From Chaetoceros tenuissimus (taxonomy: Eukaryota; Bacillariophyta; Thalassiosirophyceae; Chaetocerotales; Chaetocerotaceae), in NCBI GenBank assembly GCA_021927905.1, contig BLLK01000027.1, positions 496,001-560,000 of the forward strand: 64,000 nucleotides of DNA, written 5' to 3'. Positions within the stretch are counted from its first letter, which is position 1. Every line of letters begins with the position of its first letter. Positions 32,814 through 44,515 of the stretch are shown here, one piece after another. The translations under genes and the position numbers were made by a program. The notes under the pieces were generated by a model. The model saw nothing but the letters and a program-made list of their open reading frames with translations. It was not told the origin of the DNA and searched no databases.

Positions 32814-34724
32814 ATGAAATTGTTAGGAATGTTAACCAGGAAAGAACGAAGTGACGGTACTTCAAACAGTAGTCCTTTCAAAAAATCAAAACAAAGGAAG
32901 TCGTCAAGACAGCATACAAATTTACACTCTGTTTCTTCTCTATGTGGACCTAGTGCTAATTCTGTGGTTTCCATTCCATTAGAGAATAATGATGATAATA
33001 CCATGGTCGGCTCCAACACTTTATATGAATGGTCGGTCGCGGATAATGCACCATCAATCGGTTCGGCTGGGGAGATATTTCTTTCTGAAGAACAAAGGCG
33101 ATGGAATGAGATGAGAAGAAAGCATGCAGGAAAAACAACAAACAATCCAGATTCTAGCAGTGATGAAGAGGATGAAAATGACGACGATGAAAGTCAGAAC
33201 CTTCAATTTCTTCAATATATTAAACTATCAGATTCTCCTGCCCGATGCAAGCATGATTTAGAGAAGCAAAAAGATGCCGATGCTACACCTGTTCGGAAAA
33301 CGAGCAACCGCGGTAACAACTTGATTTCTGGAATTGAGTCGGAGAAGCTGTCAAGTCCCAACAACATCAAATCTCGTGTACAAGAGTTTTGTACAAGCCC
33401 TCTCTCCTGTCCCATTTCGTTAAAAGCAACAGCATCCATGCTGACTGCAGGATCATCTGGACCTATTGACGTTGATGATTTGACAGAAGAAAGGCAGTTT
33501 GATAACATCAAGGCAATGGAGGAAGCAAATAAAAATGATAAGTCGTGTTCAAAGAACTGTCTGTCAATCGAGTTGAAAGGAAGGATAGACGCTGCATATG
33601 ATGATGAAAATGAAATAGTAGATAATTCTTATGATGAATTCTACCCTGTCGATAGCCCATCAACAGTTGGATCGATTGATTGTTCTTCCATGAAAAATGT
33701 GGGTAATGAGAATAGTCCGTTGCATTCTACAGGCAAACCAACCAATGAAAGAATGAAAAGTAATTCAACACGCAACATTCAAGATGAGAATGAAACAACT
33801 TTCAACATGATCCGTAAACAGATTCATGATGCTGAACCTGAATTCACATTTTCGATAAGCGAAGAAGACCTTTTTGCTAGTGATGATTCAGAATTGATAA
33901 CTGCAACAGCTTGGCTTTTGAATGACAACGATCGTGGCAATAGTAATGATACATCTGGCTTTGTACTCAAAGATAGCAAAAGCAATGTTAGGGGTGAAGA
34001 TGTTAGAGGTATTAGTCTGATGCGTCAGAAAACAAGTAGAACAGTAATGACGGAAGCTGCGGTGGTAGGCGATGATGATTACTTAAATGCTGTGCCTGAC
34101 GCCAAAAACACAAAAGACCTTGCTTCTAGTAAGAAAGGGTTTATGAAAATGAAGTCTAGATTGAAATCTATTGTGAAGAAAGCTGGTAACATTACCTGCA
34201 CTGACAGCCACCCTGAGGGTAAAGCTTCAAGTCAATTGAAAAAGGCTAAAATGAAACGAGACCAATCAGAAGTGTCACTGAAGCCTTTAACAGGTATTGA
34301 AGACAATTCAAAGATACTCGGTAGATTCAGGAAAGACAATGTTTTGGTTAAGGAGATGAAGAGAAGGAAATATATCGAAAAGCTCAATGTGCAAAAATGC
34401 TGTGAAAAGAAAGTGCCAGTGGGGAAGGAAAGGTTAAAACTGAATACTGCTAGGAGATGGATGGATTCTTCAGGTTTGAGTTTCAGTGCAGACTTTTCTG
34501 ATGAAGAAACAGAAACTCCTCAAGCCTCAGTTCCAACTAAGCATGACTTTACGTGCGTAATCTGCCAACAGAACGAACGCACTCATCTATCTATTCCTTG
34601 TATGCATTTTAGTTATTGTGGGAATTGTGTGAATGACATAGAAATTAAGCAATGTCCTACTGTCACCATTCGCTGCGCTGTGTGTGAAGAAGAAGTCACT
34701 AAGTATTCAAAAGTATTCTTTTAG
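32814..34724 (+). CDS. C-terminal RING-finger protein, probable E3 ubiquitin ligase
   Basis: Single exon of 636 residues. The first ~570 are hydrophilic, acidic and Ser/Asn/Asp-rich, with no recognisable domain; they look disordered. The last ~55 form a C3HC4 RING: CVICQQNERTHLSIPC, MHFSYCGNC and CAVC. The finger sits at the very C-terminus, as in MGRN1/neuralized-type and many plant ligases, and would recruit an E2 enzyme. The substrate is unknown. It ends 76 bases from the 3' end of the enolase gene on the other strand. Confidence 0.78.
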   Translation: MKLLGMLTRKERSDGTSNSSPFKKSKQRKSSRQHTNLHSVSSLCGPSANSVVSIPLENNDDNTMVGSNTLYEWSVADNAPSIGSAGEIFLSEEQRRWNEMRRKHAGKTTNNPDSSSDEEDENDDDESQNLQFLQYIKLSDSPARCKHDLEKQKDADATPVRKTSNRGNNLISGIESEKLSSPNNIKSRVQEFCTSPLSCPISLKATASMLTAGSSGPIDVDDLTEERQFDNIKAMEEANKNDKSCSKNCLSIELKGRIDAAYDDENEIVDNSYDEFYPVDSPSTVGSIDCSSMKNVGNENSPLHSTGKPTNERMKSNSTRNIQDENETTFNMIRKQIHDAEPEFTFSISEEDLFASDDSELITATAWLLNDNDRGNSNDTSGFVLKDSKSNVRGEDVRGISLMRQKTSRTVMTEAAVVGDDDYLNAVPDAKNTKDLASSKKGFMKMKSRLKSIVKKAGNITCTDSHPEGKASSQLKKAKMKRDQSEVSLKPLTGIEDNSKILGRFRKDNVLVKEMKRRKYIEKLNVQKCCEKKVPVGKERLKLNTARRWMDSSGLSFSADFSDEETETPQASVPTKHDFTCVICQQNERTHLSIPCMHFSYCGNCVNDIEIKQCPTVTIRCAVCEEEVTKYSKVFF

Positions 34725-34800
34725 TTCCAACAACTTTAAATTACCAACAATTTAAATAATAGCAGTTAAAACACTTAAGTTACTTTTTATTCAAATAAAT

Positions 34801-36434
34801 TTAACCCATCCAGGAAGTTTGTCTGAATCCCTTTCCTGCGTAGATGGTATTCTCAGCTCCAAGTTCCTCTTCAATTCTAAGAAGTTGGTTGTATTTAGCA
34901 AGACGTTCACTACGGCAAGGTGCTCCAGTCTTGATCTGTCCAGTACAAAGACCTACTGCCAAATCAGCAATGTATGTGTCCTCGGTCTCTCCACTACGAT
35001 GAGATGTCATAACTCCCCATCCTGCTTGTTTGGATTTGGTCACAGCATCGATAGCCTCAGAGATTGATCCAATCTGATTCACCTTCAAAAGAAGACAAGT
35101 ACATGATTTCTCATCAATTGCACGTCCAATTTTCTCTGGGTTGGTCACAGTAAGATCATCCCCTACTACTTGGAATTGCTCTCCATTCTTTGCAGTGAAT
35201 TTTGCCCAGTTCTCCCAATCATCTTCGTCAAAAGGATCCTCGATGGTAACAATTGGGAAGTCAGCAGCAAGCTCTTGGTAAAGATTTCCTAGTTCTTCAC
35301 CAGAGATCTTGTTTCCGTCATACTTGAAGTCAAGATCGTAAGCATCTTCTCCCTTAACCTTGAACTCAGACGCAGCAACATCAAGACCAATGGTACACTT
35401 ATCCTCATAACCGGATTTCTTCAATGCCTCCATGATAAGTTCACATCCCTCACGGTTGTCACATGGTGGAGCGAATCCTCCTTCATCCCCAATCAATGTA
35501 GCATCTCCTCCGAACTTTGCTTTGATAATCTTTCCAAGAGTATGGTAAACTTCGCATCCAATTTGCATAGCCTCTTTGAAAGATGATGCACCAGTTGGGA
35601 TCACAAAGTATTCTTGGAACGCAAGCTTGTTTCCAGCATGACTTCCTCCGTTGATAACATTGAAACATGGAACTGGCATGGTGTATTTTCCCTCGGTGTT
35701 TCCTGCCAAATCAGCATAATGCTTGTAAAGAGGAACTCCCTTCGCTGCAGCACCTGCCTTGGAAACTGCGAGAGATACTCCCAAGATAGCATTAGCACCA
35801 AGCTTAGACTTGTTTGGGGTTCCATCGAGTGCAATCATTGCATTATCAATATCACGCTGAGAAGTTGGGTTGAGGCCCAAGATAGCAGGTCCAAGAACAG
35901 TGTTCACATTGTCAACTGCCTTTAGAACTCCCTTTCCAAGATAACGATCGCCTCCGTCGCGAAGCTCGCACGCTTCATATGCTCCGGTGGAAGCCCCAGA
36001 TGGTACAGATGCGCGGAAAGTTCCTTGGTTGGTGGTTACTTCAACCTGTATCGGTGTGGGAAGTTATGAATTAGGCAAATGATGTGTGCGGTTTTGAGTC
36101 ATGGAAGAATCTGATGACATCGTACTTACCTCTACAGTTGGATTTCCTCTGGAATCAAGGATCTCTCTTGCCAATACTCCAGTGATTGAAGCATCTCCTC
36201 CACCAGGAGCCATAGCGAGGCATGATTGTACAGCTTGTGTGTTTCCCATTTTGTTTACAAGGCTTGAGGGTCTAGAAGTGACGAATGCAAAAGTATTACC
36301 TATCCAATGGAAAAACGTGTTAGTATCCAATGTTTATGAGAGGATTAATAACAAGAATGTTTCCTTTCTTTTTGATAATTAGTTTACTTACTCGAAACGA
36401 GAAATAGTGCGAAAAGTGATTTCAACTGAAACAT
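34801..36434 (-). CDS. Enolase with plastid-type presequence
   Basis: Three exons (36434-36392, 36299-36130, 36045-34801) give 485 residues. Mature enolase (2-phosphoglycerate to phosphoenolpyruvate) is complete: [14 protein letters not shown], the GASTG loop, [10 protein letters not shown], the [13 protein letters not shown] signature and SHRSGETED. Exon 1 and the start of exon 2 add about 45 residues: a signal peptide [16 protein letters not shown], then [11 protein letters not shown] with Phe at the cleavage point and a Ser/Arg-rich stretch. That is the bipartite diatom plastid signal. An internal start at MAPGGG could in principle give a cytosolic form. It is divergent from phosphoglycerate mutase, the enzyme acting just before it. 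Confidence 0.95.
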
Positions 36435-36942
36435 GGTTCTAAACTACGCACTACTACGCAGATGTGTGATGCGTTGAAATTATAAAATTTGGGTTGGAGG
36501 GTCTTTAAAGTAAAATCGAAAGTATCTTTTCCTTCAGAGAAGATACGTATGGCGGAGCTTTGATGCGCTCCTTCTGGATGCAATCTTGAACTGAAATTAC
36601 AATTACGTACGTACTCACTTACATATCAACTGGGACTTATCCTTGACAAGTAGGGGTATCGATATGCTGCTTCTTACCGTTCCTTTCCTTCCTTTTTCCT
36701 TCTAAACAATATCGACCATCTGGACCAATCAAAAAGCATCACGTCGATGCTTCAATGCGAAAAGATACATCATCACCACAAGATTCAAGTTGACACCATC
36801 TCTCTTTTCCTCTGTTTTGTTGAATTTTCAAACATCGGCCAATGAAATTTACAATCTTATAGGCAACACATATCACCTCATCCATCTCTGGTTTTATTGT
36901 TCTTTCAACTAAAGCAACAATACCATAGTCAATTCTATCACC
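36435..36942. promoter_or_regulatory. Shared promoter interval of enolase and phosphoglycerate mutase
   Basis: 508 bases between two divergent ATGs. It contains no gene. A ccttccttttttcc pyrimidine tract lies near 36690-36705 and an acgtacgta palindrome near 36606. The arrangement suggests joint control of two consecutive plastid enzymes; inferred. Confidence 0.5.
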
Positions 36943-38078
36943 ATGTTCTTACTCAAATACCTTCTTACAAGCTTTGCTGTTGCAAATGCTTTCATGTCTA
37001 CTCCGTCGCAAAAGACTTTGACTCCTTCTCGCACATTCGGAAGTCAAATTGAACAAAGGTATGTATGTTACATGGAATGACATGAAATCTAATAAATTTA
37101 TTTGCATATCATTTCAGGTAATGGAAAAGTAAAAAACGAAAATGGGAGCGTTGGCAAAGTTGGCATATTAGGAAGAAATCATTGCTTCATTTTTATGTTT
37201 TTTATGCCACTTGTATGTTCCATCTAATTTATCATTTCTGCTTTCATCACATTCGTAGAATATCTCAAGTTCGGAAACATGCAACTCGTGCAAGTACATC
37301 CCTTGCAATGAAGTATACTCTTGTACTAGTAAGACACGGAGAATCTACTTGGAACAAAGCAAATCTTTTCACTGGATGGGCTGACGTCCCATTGTCTGAA
37401 AAAGGAGTTGAAGAAGCAACTGCAGGTGGTAAGCTGTTGGCGGAAGAGGGATTTACTTTCGATGTAGCATATACCTCTACTTTGAAACGTGCAATTAAAA
37501 CACTTTGGATAATCCTTGAAGAAATGGATCTCATGTACATTCCTATTGTTAATACATGGCGTTTGAACGAAAGACACTATGGTGCCTTGCAGGGTTTGAA
37601 TAAGCAAGAGACTGTGGACAAGTATGGAAAAGAACAAGTCTTAATTTGGAGAAGAAGTTACGATATCCCACCACCTGAGTTAGAAAAAGATAATGAGCAC
37701 TACCCAGGGAAAGATCCACGCTATGCCGATGTTGCAGAGGAAGATCTTCCACTTGCAGAATCTCTAAAGTTGACAGAGGATCGTTTTATGGTTGACTGGG
37801 AAAAGACTCTTGTTCCAGAAATTAAATCGGGAAAAAAGATTCTAATTGCCGCACATGGCAATACTCTTCGAGCACTTGTGAAACATTTAGATGGTATTTC
37901 TGAGGATGACATCACTGGATTAAACATTCCAACTGGAATTCCACTAGTTTATGAACTCGATGAGGATTTACAACCAATTCCGCATTCTGATGCAATTGCG
38001 CCACTCTCAGGACGTTACTTAGGAAACCAAGAGGAAGTAAAGGCGCGTATTGGTGCTGTAGTTGCACAAACTAAATAA
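36943..38078 (+). CDS. Phosphoglycerate mutase (dPGM type) with plastid-type presequence
   Basis: Two exons (36943-37058, 37259-38078) joined by a 200-base intron give 311 residues. The N-terminus [22 protein letters not shown] is a signal peptide with Phe at the cleavage point, followed by a basic Ser/Thr-rich transit stretch. The catalytic domain has [10 protein letters not shown] (phospho-His), [39 protein letters not shown] and the second catalytic His in [13 protein letters not shown]. All residues needed are present, so a 2,3-bisphosphoglycerate-dependent mutase interconverting 3- and 2-phosphoglycerate is expected. The first exon is essential for the targeting call; starting inside exon 2 would miss it. 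Confidence 0.94.
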
Positions 38079-38217
38079 TTCTTTTCGTCCCTACTTTAAT
38101 TATCCAAATAGCAAGTGAAATACTAATGAACAAGCACAAACAGGAACCAATCAATAGAAAAATCTTTACTTACGCGATATTGAATCTTTAAATATAGATA
38201 CCATTATTCAGATCACA

Positions 38218-39760
38218 GACATGTTGTATTCATTGAGCTATTTAATGCTCAAAAAGAAAGGATTCTGTGACAGTTTTTGGCATACATACCTTTCAAAAAT
38301 TCTCCTCGAGCAAGTAGGTTTTGCCTTTATAGATCATGCCGACCTTATTCAATCAGGAGAAGATCCAGATGAGGTTCTTGACAAAAAATAGTCACTACTA
38401 GATAAATGGCAACAAATGATGAAAGTTACAGGAAGAGCTATTGAAATGACTACCGAAAGCAAAAGGGGAATTGAAAGGCATATAATCCAGACACTGGGGA
38501 AGAGGAACTTACTGTGTCAGACAAAAGGAATACTTGCTGGCTGCTCAACAGAAGGTTTGTCCTGCAACATAGTAGCAGAGATGATAGCTCAATAAATGGA
38601 GATACATCAACTGAAATAGTGCAACTCGATCTCATCGTTAAAGAGGAGTGGCTACCACTAGTACAAGCGGGGCACTATACTTAGGAAGTAATTTATAGGA
38701 GGTAATTTGAATAGAGCGAGCGTCGTTATTAAAGACGACTGTATCAAGAAGCAAGGGATTAGTCCAGCAGACATTATATTTTAGAAACGCCCACCGCAGA
38801 ATTTTTCACTTTTGGTCCCATCACAGTTTCCCAGCCGTCATGTCCTTGGATGCTGAAACATAGACAATGGAGGATCTATGGCAAGACTTTATCTCTGTGA
38901 CAAACATTTTCTGGTCTCTGATGGCTCTTTCTTCCTAGATGAGAATGTAGGAGCAGCAGCATGGACATTAAGCTCAGCAGACGGAACACCACAATTGGAT
39001 AGCTGGAGGAGGTAGAATTTCAGAACCAGCAGAGGTGCAGAGTGCATATTGTAGCGAACTTGGTGGAAAAAACAGCAGCAGTGGATTTTCTTTCCCATAT
39101 GTCTCTCCCACAGCAACAACCACAAGTGAATATTACAACAGCTTTGGATGGCAAAGGAGCAATGAATATGTGCGGAAAGGAAAGAGAGTGGGTACGCTTA
39201 GGCTCGGATCATTTTGATCTCATCGGTATTAACTCTTCCTTGTGGAGTCGAGTCGTAGTTCCTTCAACATCAAGAAAGAACATGTATTTGGACATCAAGA
39301 TACGCTGGGACGACCTCTCACTCTTTTGGAAAATTTAAACTAAGCATTTGATATCAAAAGGCTAATCCAATCACAAGGAGAGCTATCTCCCACAATGATC
39401 TGTTCCATCTATTCTTCCTCTCGATAGAGATCATATAGAATAGGAAAGATCACTTACCAAGGAAAATACATCACCTCCAGCTTCCAAACTTTGATGTATA
39501 CATCTATCACGCATTTCCAATTTTACCAAATATCTTGCGGGCAGAATATTTGAGGTACCTACTCTACAGTTCAGACATTCCATCCATCTTCGAAGACTCA
39601 ATTCCAGACGAAGTGAGATGGCATGGGGTACAAATTCGATTACAGCATCTCTGGACTATCCTGTATGACTATGGATCCTCCGTAACGATGCTTTACACTC
39701 CTCTACAATCAATGATTATCATGGAACTACTGAACTTCGCTCTGCAGTAGTAGTATATAA
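38218..39760 (+). pseudogene. Decayed reverse transcriptase/RNase H element (LINE-like)
   Basis: The plus strand shows disjoint coding scraps in order. One (38310-38400) reads VGFAFIDHADLIQSGEDPDE, close to the FVDDTDL region of a reverse transcriptase, but with an altered catalytic site. A second (38900-39060) reads like an RNase H start, with SDGSFFLDENVGAAAW-type and SAYCSELGG sequence. A third (39200-39330) has DHFDLIG and matches the later RNase H/GHQD region loosely. Several interruptions separate the pieces, so this is an old dead copy. The non-LTR class is my best guess; no terminal repeats or poly-A tail were found. Confidence 0.55.
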
Positions 39761-39817
39761 GCTCACTTTTCCGCGTGAAAGTGATTCGATAATATGTTAC
39801 TCTTTTACTTTAGTATT

Positions 39818-40561
39818 TTAAAACAAAGTACGTAAATTAGGAGTTTTCTCCTTAATTTTTTGAAGTATTTCCAAATTTCTTTCTTTGGCTATCTCAGTTG
39901 CAAATAGAATGTTATCATCCATTGTTGTATGGATCTCTTCAAGAAGCTCCTTTCTTTCGTTATCCCATGAAAAACTGCATGGGTAGATATCTCCGGTAAT
40001 ACCAGTCTTCGCTAGCGCAGCACAAGGTTCTCCCAAACTGGATTTATTTTGTTTGCTAATACAAGTGATTGTATTTCCTCCCAATACATAACAGACACTT
40101 GATATTCGAATTTTCGCAGCGCCACACTCTTTCACTATATAATCATTCTTGTCCTTCCTCTTGTTTCTGTATCTCAAAATGTGAGGTGGATCAATAATAG
40201 GATGAACTGGAGAGATTCCTAGTCGTAGAGTCAATGAAAGTGTTGCAATACAACAATTTCCCATAGTTTTTTTGGGATGCAAAAGTGTGGAGACGCGAGG
40301 AAAACACCAATATAATTCCATCTCATCCTCAACATACTCGGCTAATGGTGGTTTTCCTTTCGCTAATCTAAAGTACAGCTCTATTCCTTCATCTGTTTGT
40401 CGGAAACAAACAAGATTAAACATAGGGTCATATTTCAATTGTTCTTTCTTGTTCCATCGGCATCGTTTGTCACCAGTGCACGCATCATCAATAATTTTCT
40501 GTTTATGTTGTTCAGAAATTTTAAAAACCTGCCTCCGGCATATGCCACCTTCTTCACACAT
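39818..40561 (-). CDS. Hypothetical protein
   Basis: Open frame of 247 residues beginning MCEEGGICRRQVF. I do not recognise it. It is mildly basic, has about ten cysteines spread along its length and no clear membrane helix. The second half contains GGNTITCISKQNKSSLGEPC and a charged C-terminal helix. The N-terminus may be incomplete: an upstream exon is possible because a tag splice-like end lies just before the ATG, but none is evident. It lies in a repeat-rich stretch, so it could be a lineage-specific or relic gene. Confidence 0.45.
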   Translation of the reverse strand: MCEEGGICRRQVFKISEQHKQKIIDDACTGDKRCRWNKKEQLKYDPMFNLVCFRQTDEGIELYFRLAKGKPPLAEYVEDEMELYWCFPRVSTLLHPKKTMGNCCIATLSLTLRLGISPVHPIIDPPHILRYRNKRKDKNDYIVKECGAAKIRISSVCYVLGGNTITCISKQNKSSLGEPCAALAKTGITGDIYPCSFSWDNERKELLEEIHTTMDDNILFATEIAKERNLEILQKIKEKTPNLRTLF

Positions 40562-41434
40562 TACCTTCTATCGAGGAACTCCTACGGAAAGTACAGTGTA
40601 TTTGAAGAATTGGTTGCTTGTGGTTAGAACAGCACGAGAATCGTATACAAGTACGTTTCTACGTTATTGTTTCTAGACAAATCCGGTCCTCCGCGCCCAA
40701 TCAGCGAACAGGGAAAACTGAGAGTCCCTGGATATCCGCAACCTTTATTTTTACAAGCTTTGTGATTCGATGCTTCTTTAGTCATCTCAACACAGATTTA
40801 GGCTTTTCCAGTGCTTTAAGTTTCCATAGAGGAAGTTATCATCGAGTTTTAATCATTATTCCTTCTTGGGAAACCATTTTGAATTGAGACCAGATGATAG
40901 GTGAATTGAGATCAGATGATATGGGATAGATCAATAGCAGATATATATTGCAGTTGATGCAGTTTACTGATTCTCAAAGCTATCACATTAATGAAGTAGA
41001 ATGGCACGCGGAGTTGCTGACCTCATCATAGTAGATTGACACAACATTGACAACATGCTTCACACAAAATCATTGTCCAGAGGAATCAGTATGCTTACAA
41101 GCAAAAACAGAAACCAATGAAGAGTACTCCATTTGGATTGGAGCGATGCATTACATATCCCTCAAGGTGTTGGACTCTAGACAAAGGAGGAAGAATGGAT
41201 CAATAAGTGGTCTTGGTTTCAAGTAAAAGCGATAGCAAGTTTTGGTAAAATAGAGACAATGTTTGGTTCACCTACATACAACAGGCATAGAAGAAGTAGC
41301 ACAGGATACAAGTCAGGGTTAGGGTCACTTGTGATGCCCGATAAGCATCACAAGCGATAGTGGAATTTGATTGTGACTAAATGTAAATGGTTCATAAACA
41401 AACTTTGCTATTAGCTCAACAGAGAAAGATTTAG
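40562..41434. other. Intergenic, no gene seen
   Basis: About 870 bases upstream of the truncated decarboxylase-like gene. I looked here for its missing N-terminal exons and found none. A cagggttagggt motif near 41316 resembles telomere repeat. Confidence 0.4.
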
Positions 41435-42055
41435 GAGAAATTATTGGATGTTTTGACCAAGATTATTACAGAATACATGTCTGCGCAAGAAGAGGCTGGA
41501 GCACATATGCTTCAGCTTTTTGAAGCTATGGGAATGATGTTGGAAGAGAAGGAATTCTATGAATTTGCTATGCCATGTCTTGAAAAGATTGCTACTGAGT
41601 TGAAGAGCAGATATCCAGATGTTCCTCTCATGGTATTTACTCGTGGAGCTTGGTAAGTGTGACTGTAATGTTTTTGAAACGGACTTACTTGCTGTAATGA
41701 ATCGCTCATAATGTCATCTTTTAGCTATGCGAATGAAAAGCTCTCCAAAATGGGATTTGATGTTGTAACAATGGACGGAGATGTTGACAGAAGTACTGCT
41801 AGAGCAACCGTTGGAGATAGATGTGGACTTCAAGGAAACTATTATGCAGCTGAATTGATTGAAGAGAATGGAAAGACACCAGAAACTGTGAAGGAGACTG
41901 CAAAGGCATTGATTGATGAATTGGGACCACAGAGACTCATTGCAAACCTTGGAGAAGGTCTTGGACTTGGAGGAAAGGAAAGTACGGATTTGGTACAAGT
42001 TTTCGTTGACACAATTCATGAATATAGTGAAGCAAAGATTAAGGAGTCGGCATAA
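41435..42055 (+). pseudogene. Uroporphyrinogen decarboxylase-like gene, C-terminal half only
   Basis: Two exons (41435-41652, 41725-42055) with a good GTAAGT...TTAG intron encode about 183 residues that match only the second half of UroD: AQEEAGAHMLQLFEA, VPLMVFTRGA, GFDVVTMDG, QGNYYAAEL and GPQRLIANLGEGL. The family's 'NLGHG' has Glu in place of the His that in human UROD is His339, an active-site residue. The first exon seems to begin at a splice acceptor (ttag at 41431), but no upstream exon with the N-terminal barrel was found. Frames are otherwise open. It is either a 5'-truncated copy or a gene whose first exons lie out of reach. UroD acts in heme and chlorophyll synthesis. Confidence 0.7.
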
Positions 42056-42447
42056 ATATTTGACAAGAATATGTAAAGTCGTGTAATTATCCTTACTTGA
42101 TTCGATGAAATTACTCAATATTATGCAAGAAGTTTTTTTTGCTTCAATCAAACTGCCATCCCAGTGCTTTACAAGTTAGTCTGCACATGGTGTAAACTCG
42201 TCACTGAAATTGAGTTTTGTTCCAAAAGTAGTGCAAGATTTCCATAAAGTCACGCAAATACACAAATATGTTTTCATTTATATTCTCGTTATTATCAGGT
42301 AATCATTACTTGCTTTTATTACACGAATACGAATACCAACGAAAGAATCTATATTCCAGAAACAAGATCATTTACTCATATCATCACAAACTAGTACTTC
42401 ACGAGACCCAAAGGCTTCACACTTCATATTTCATTTTGTTACCTACT
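42056..42447. other. Intergenic between convergent genes
   Basis: 3' flanks of the decarboxylase-like gene and the MYND gene. The part from about 42200 on is similar to 44220-44330, showing that the 3' flank was included in the MYND gene duplication. Confidence 0.45.
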
Positions 42448-43840
42448 TCACAAGCTGACTTTCTCCAATTGAAGGGAAATCTCCTTGACCTCCAGCTCTA
42501 GCTTTCGAAAGTGCCTCTCTGCATCTTTTTTGCATTGCTTTGCAGTTTTATTCTGGATGACATTCACTCCACAGAAAACAGTGTATTCAAACCCAAAACA
42601 TATCTCGCAGTCTACAAACAAAATCTTCATTGCCATTTCGGTACATGAAGGAGGGTCGAGACTCAGTGTCCTCCACATGAATGAAAATTTTCTCATTATC
42701 TTCTTTGAAATTTTTTAATTCGATAAAAGATACGATTCCATATTCATCAAATTGTGAAATCTGACCAATCTCTGTTCCCATATTCATATAGACTATGACT
42801 CGATGGGTATTTTGCAAAGATTTGTTACAAAAGAATTGCAATGCATTTTGTACAAATACATTACAGGATTGACCAAGCTTCATTTGCTCCATTAGCTTCT
42901 GCAGATTGTTTCTTCGGATGGATTTCCATCCACGAAACAAATGTGATTTTAGACAGACGTGTGCACATACATTGCGAAGTTTGGGCATGCCAATATCCAT
43001 ATGATTAGCATTCATCCGATCTAACGCGTTCCTGGTGATTCCTATCCCTGCATAATAAAAAGGAAATTTTTTCCCAAACTCTTTAATAGAAAGAAAGACA
43101 AAGTGATTGTATCTCTGGTCAATTCCTCCAGCTACTACTGTCCTTTCTTTCAATATTCTTTTGACACTTTCTTTACTCTCTTGATCCAAATCATCAATTG
43201 CCACGGCTCTTGGTACTTCTGCCGCAACAAAAGTTTGAGCATTGTAATCAAATTCAACTTCTACAAGGACAGCTTTCCGAGGTGGTTGCTGCTCAATATC
43301 TTTTTTCTTGAAGGCGAGATAGACTACGTTACTAAAAAAGTTCGTTGTCATTGTTTTCGATAGCCATGTTTGAAAGAGATTATGAATATCCTTCTCCCTT
43401 GAATCAAGAGATCTTTCCATACTCTTTGTAACTTCACAATAATGCTTGCACATACGTTTATGTTTTGGCCAGTCTTTCACTTGGCATTCACGGCTGCAAT
43501 AGTACGCAGACTTACATTTTGAGCACACGCTCAATTTGGATCCAATATCAGCATGTGTTTTCATGCAATTAGTACATGCAGAGGATTCTTCATATAGTCG
43601 AAGTCCCTCCTCCCCTTCTGCTTTAGTCTCCTTGCTTGCAGTTGGCAAGTCGCCATTAGATGTTTTCTTGCATACTAATTTATGAGTCTTCCATAGCTTC
43701 ACCTGACACTCGCGGTCGCAGAAGAATACATCAACGCCGGCGTCACGACAAGGGACACATCGTAGTACTGCTCCTTCCTTGTTGCAGGCTGCACATGGGC
43801 CAATAGGCTTCTTCGTGGTAGTAGTTGTTGTAGAGGACAT
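42448..43840 (-). CDS. Two-MYND zinc-finger protein with a C-terminal frame offset
   Basis: The frame from 43840 encodes 417 residues and stops at 42587. It opens with two MYND fingers: CAACNKEGAVLRC...FFCDRECQVKLWKTHKLVC (residues 18-57) and CTNC...YYCSRECQVKDWPKHKRMC (about 88-131). The rest is an unrecognised globular domain of about 280 residues. A second frame, 42696-42448, carries CTEMAMKILFVD, FGFEYTVFCGVN and a coiled C-terminus ending KVSL. These are conserved in the neighbouring copy (44516-45207), so the real C-terminus is probably this second frame, one base out of register near 42660. MYND fingers mediate protein contacts; the role here is unknown. Confidence 0.75.
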
Positions 43841-44515
43841 AGTTTAGATGATGGACTTTAGCATTGATTACGACGATGTAATGCTCTAGATAGGTAGGGT
43901 ATGCAACTCATATTGCTCTCTCTCTCTCATTTCAGGATCTTCGTTTTCTTAGAGTGTCATTGTGCATTGGTGTCAATGTCGTCATTGCAGTCTGCTGCTA
44001 CCTGTCAATAGTATACTTTAGCATACATCTGTATTGGTCCCACCAAGAAAGATTTCAACTTTTCAACCCCGAAGAGGGTAGAAAAAAGGCTGATATTCTT
44101 GATCTAAGCACCACGATTCATGGGTGAGAGTTGAGACACTTGGACATCGTAGGTCCAGATCATCAATTAAGATCATAATCAAATCGGAAGTGGTCTTTCC
44201 CAACGTAAAATTGTTCACTCAAAGTGATTTTAGTTCCAAAAGTAGTGCAAGATTTTTCGATTGGCACATAATGAAATGTTTTACTGGTCTATTATAAATC
44301 TTTCTTTTCTTTGCCTTCTTCTCGCGAATGTATGCAATGTTATTGTATTTTACTTGCCAATATGAATTTCAACAACAACAAAAAATCCTATTTCAAAAAC
44401 AAGATCATACTCAAATCATCACAACTTAAATACTCCACGAGAAATTCTCAAGTCCCCATGCCAAAAGAATTTCTAGACACCTCAAATTCATGTACATTGA
44501 AACTATTTCCTTATA
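43841..44515. other. Intergenic between the two MYND-type copies
   Basis: Promoter side of the MYND gene on the left and the duplicated 3' flank on the right (from about 44200). No separate gene. Confidence 0.45.
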
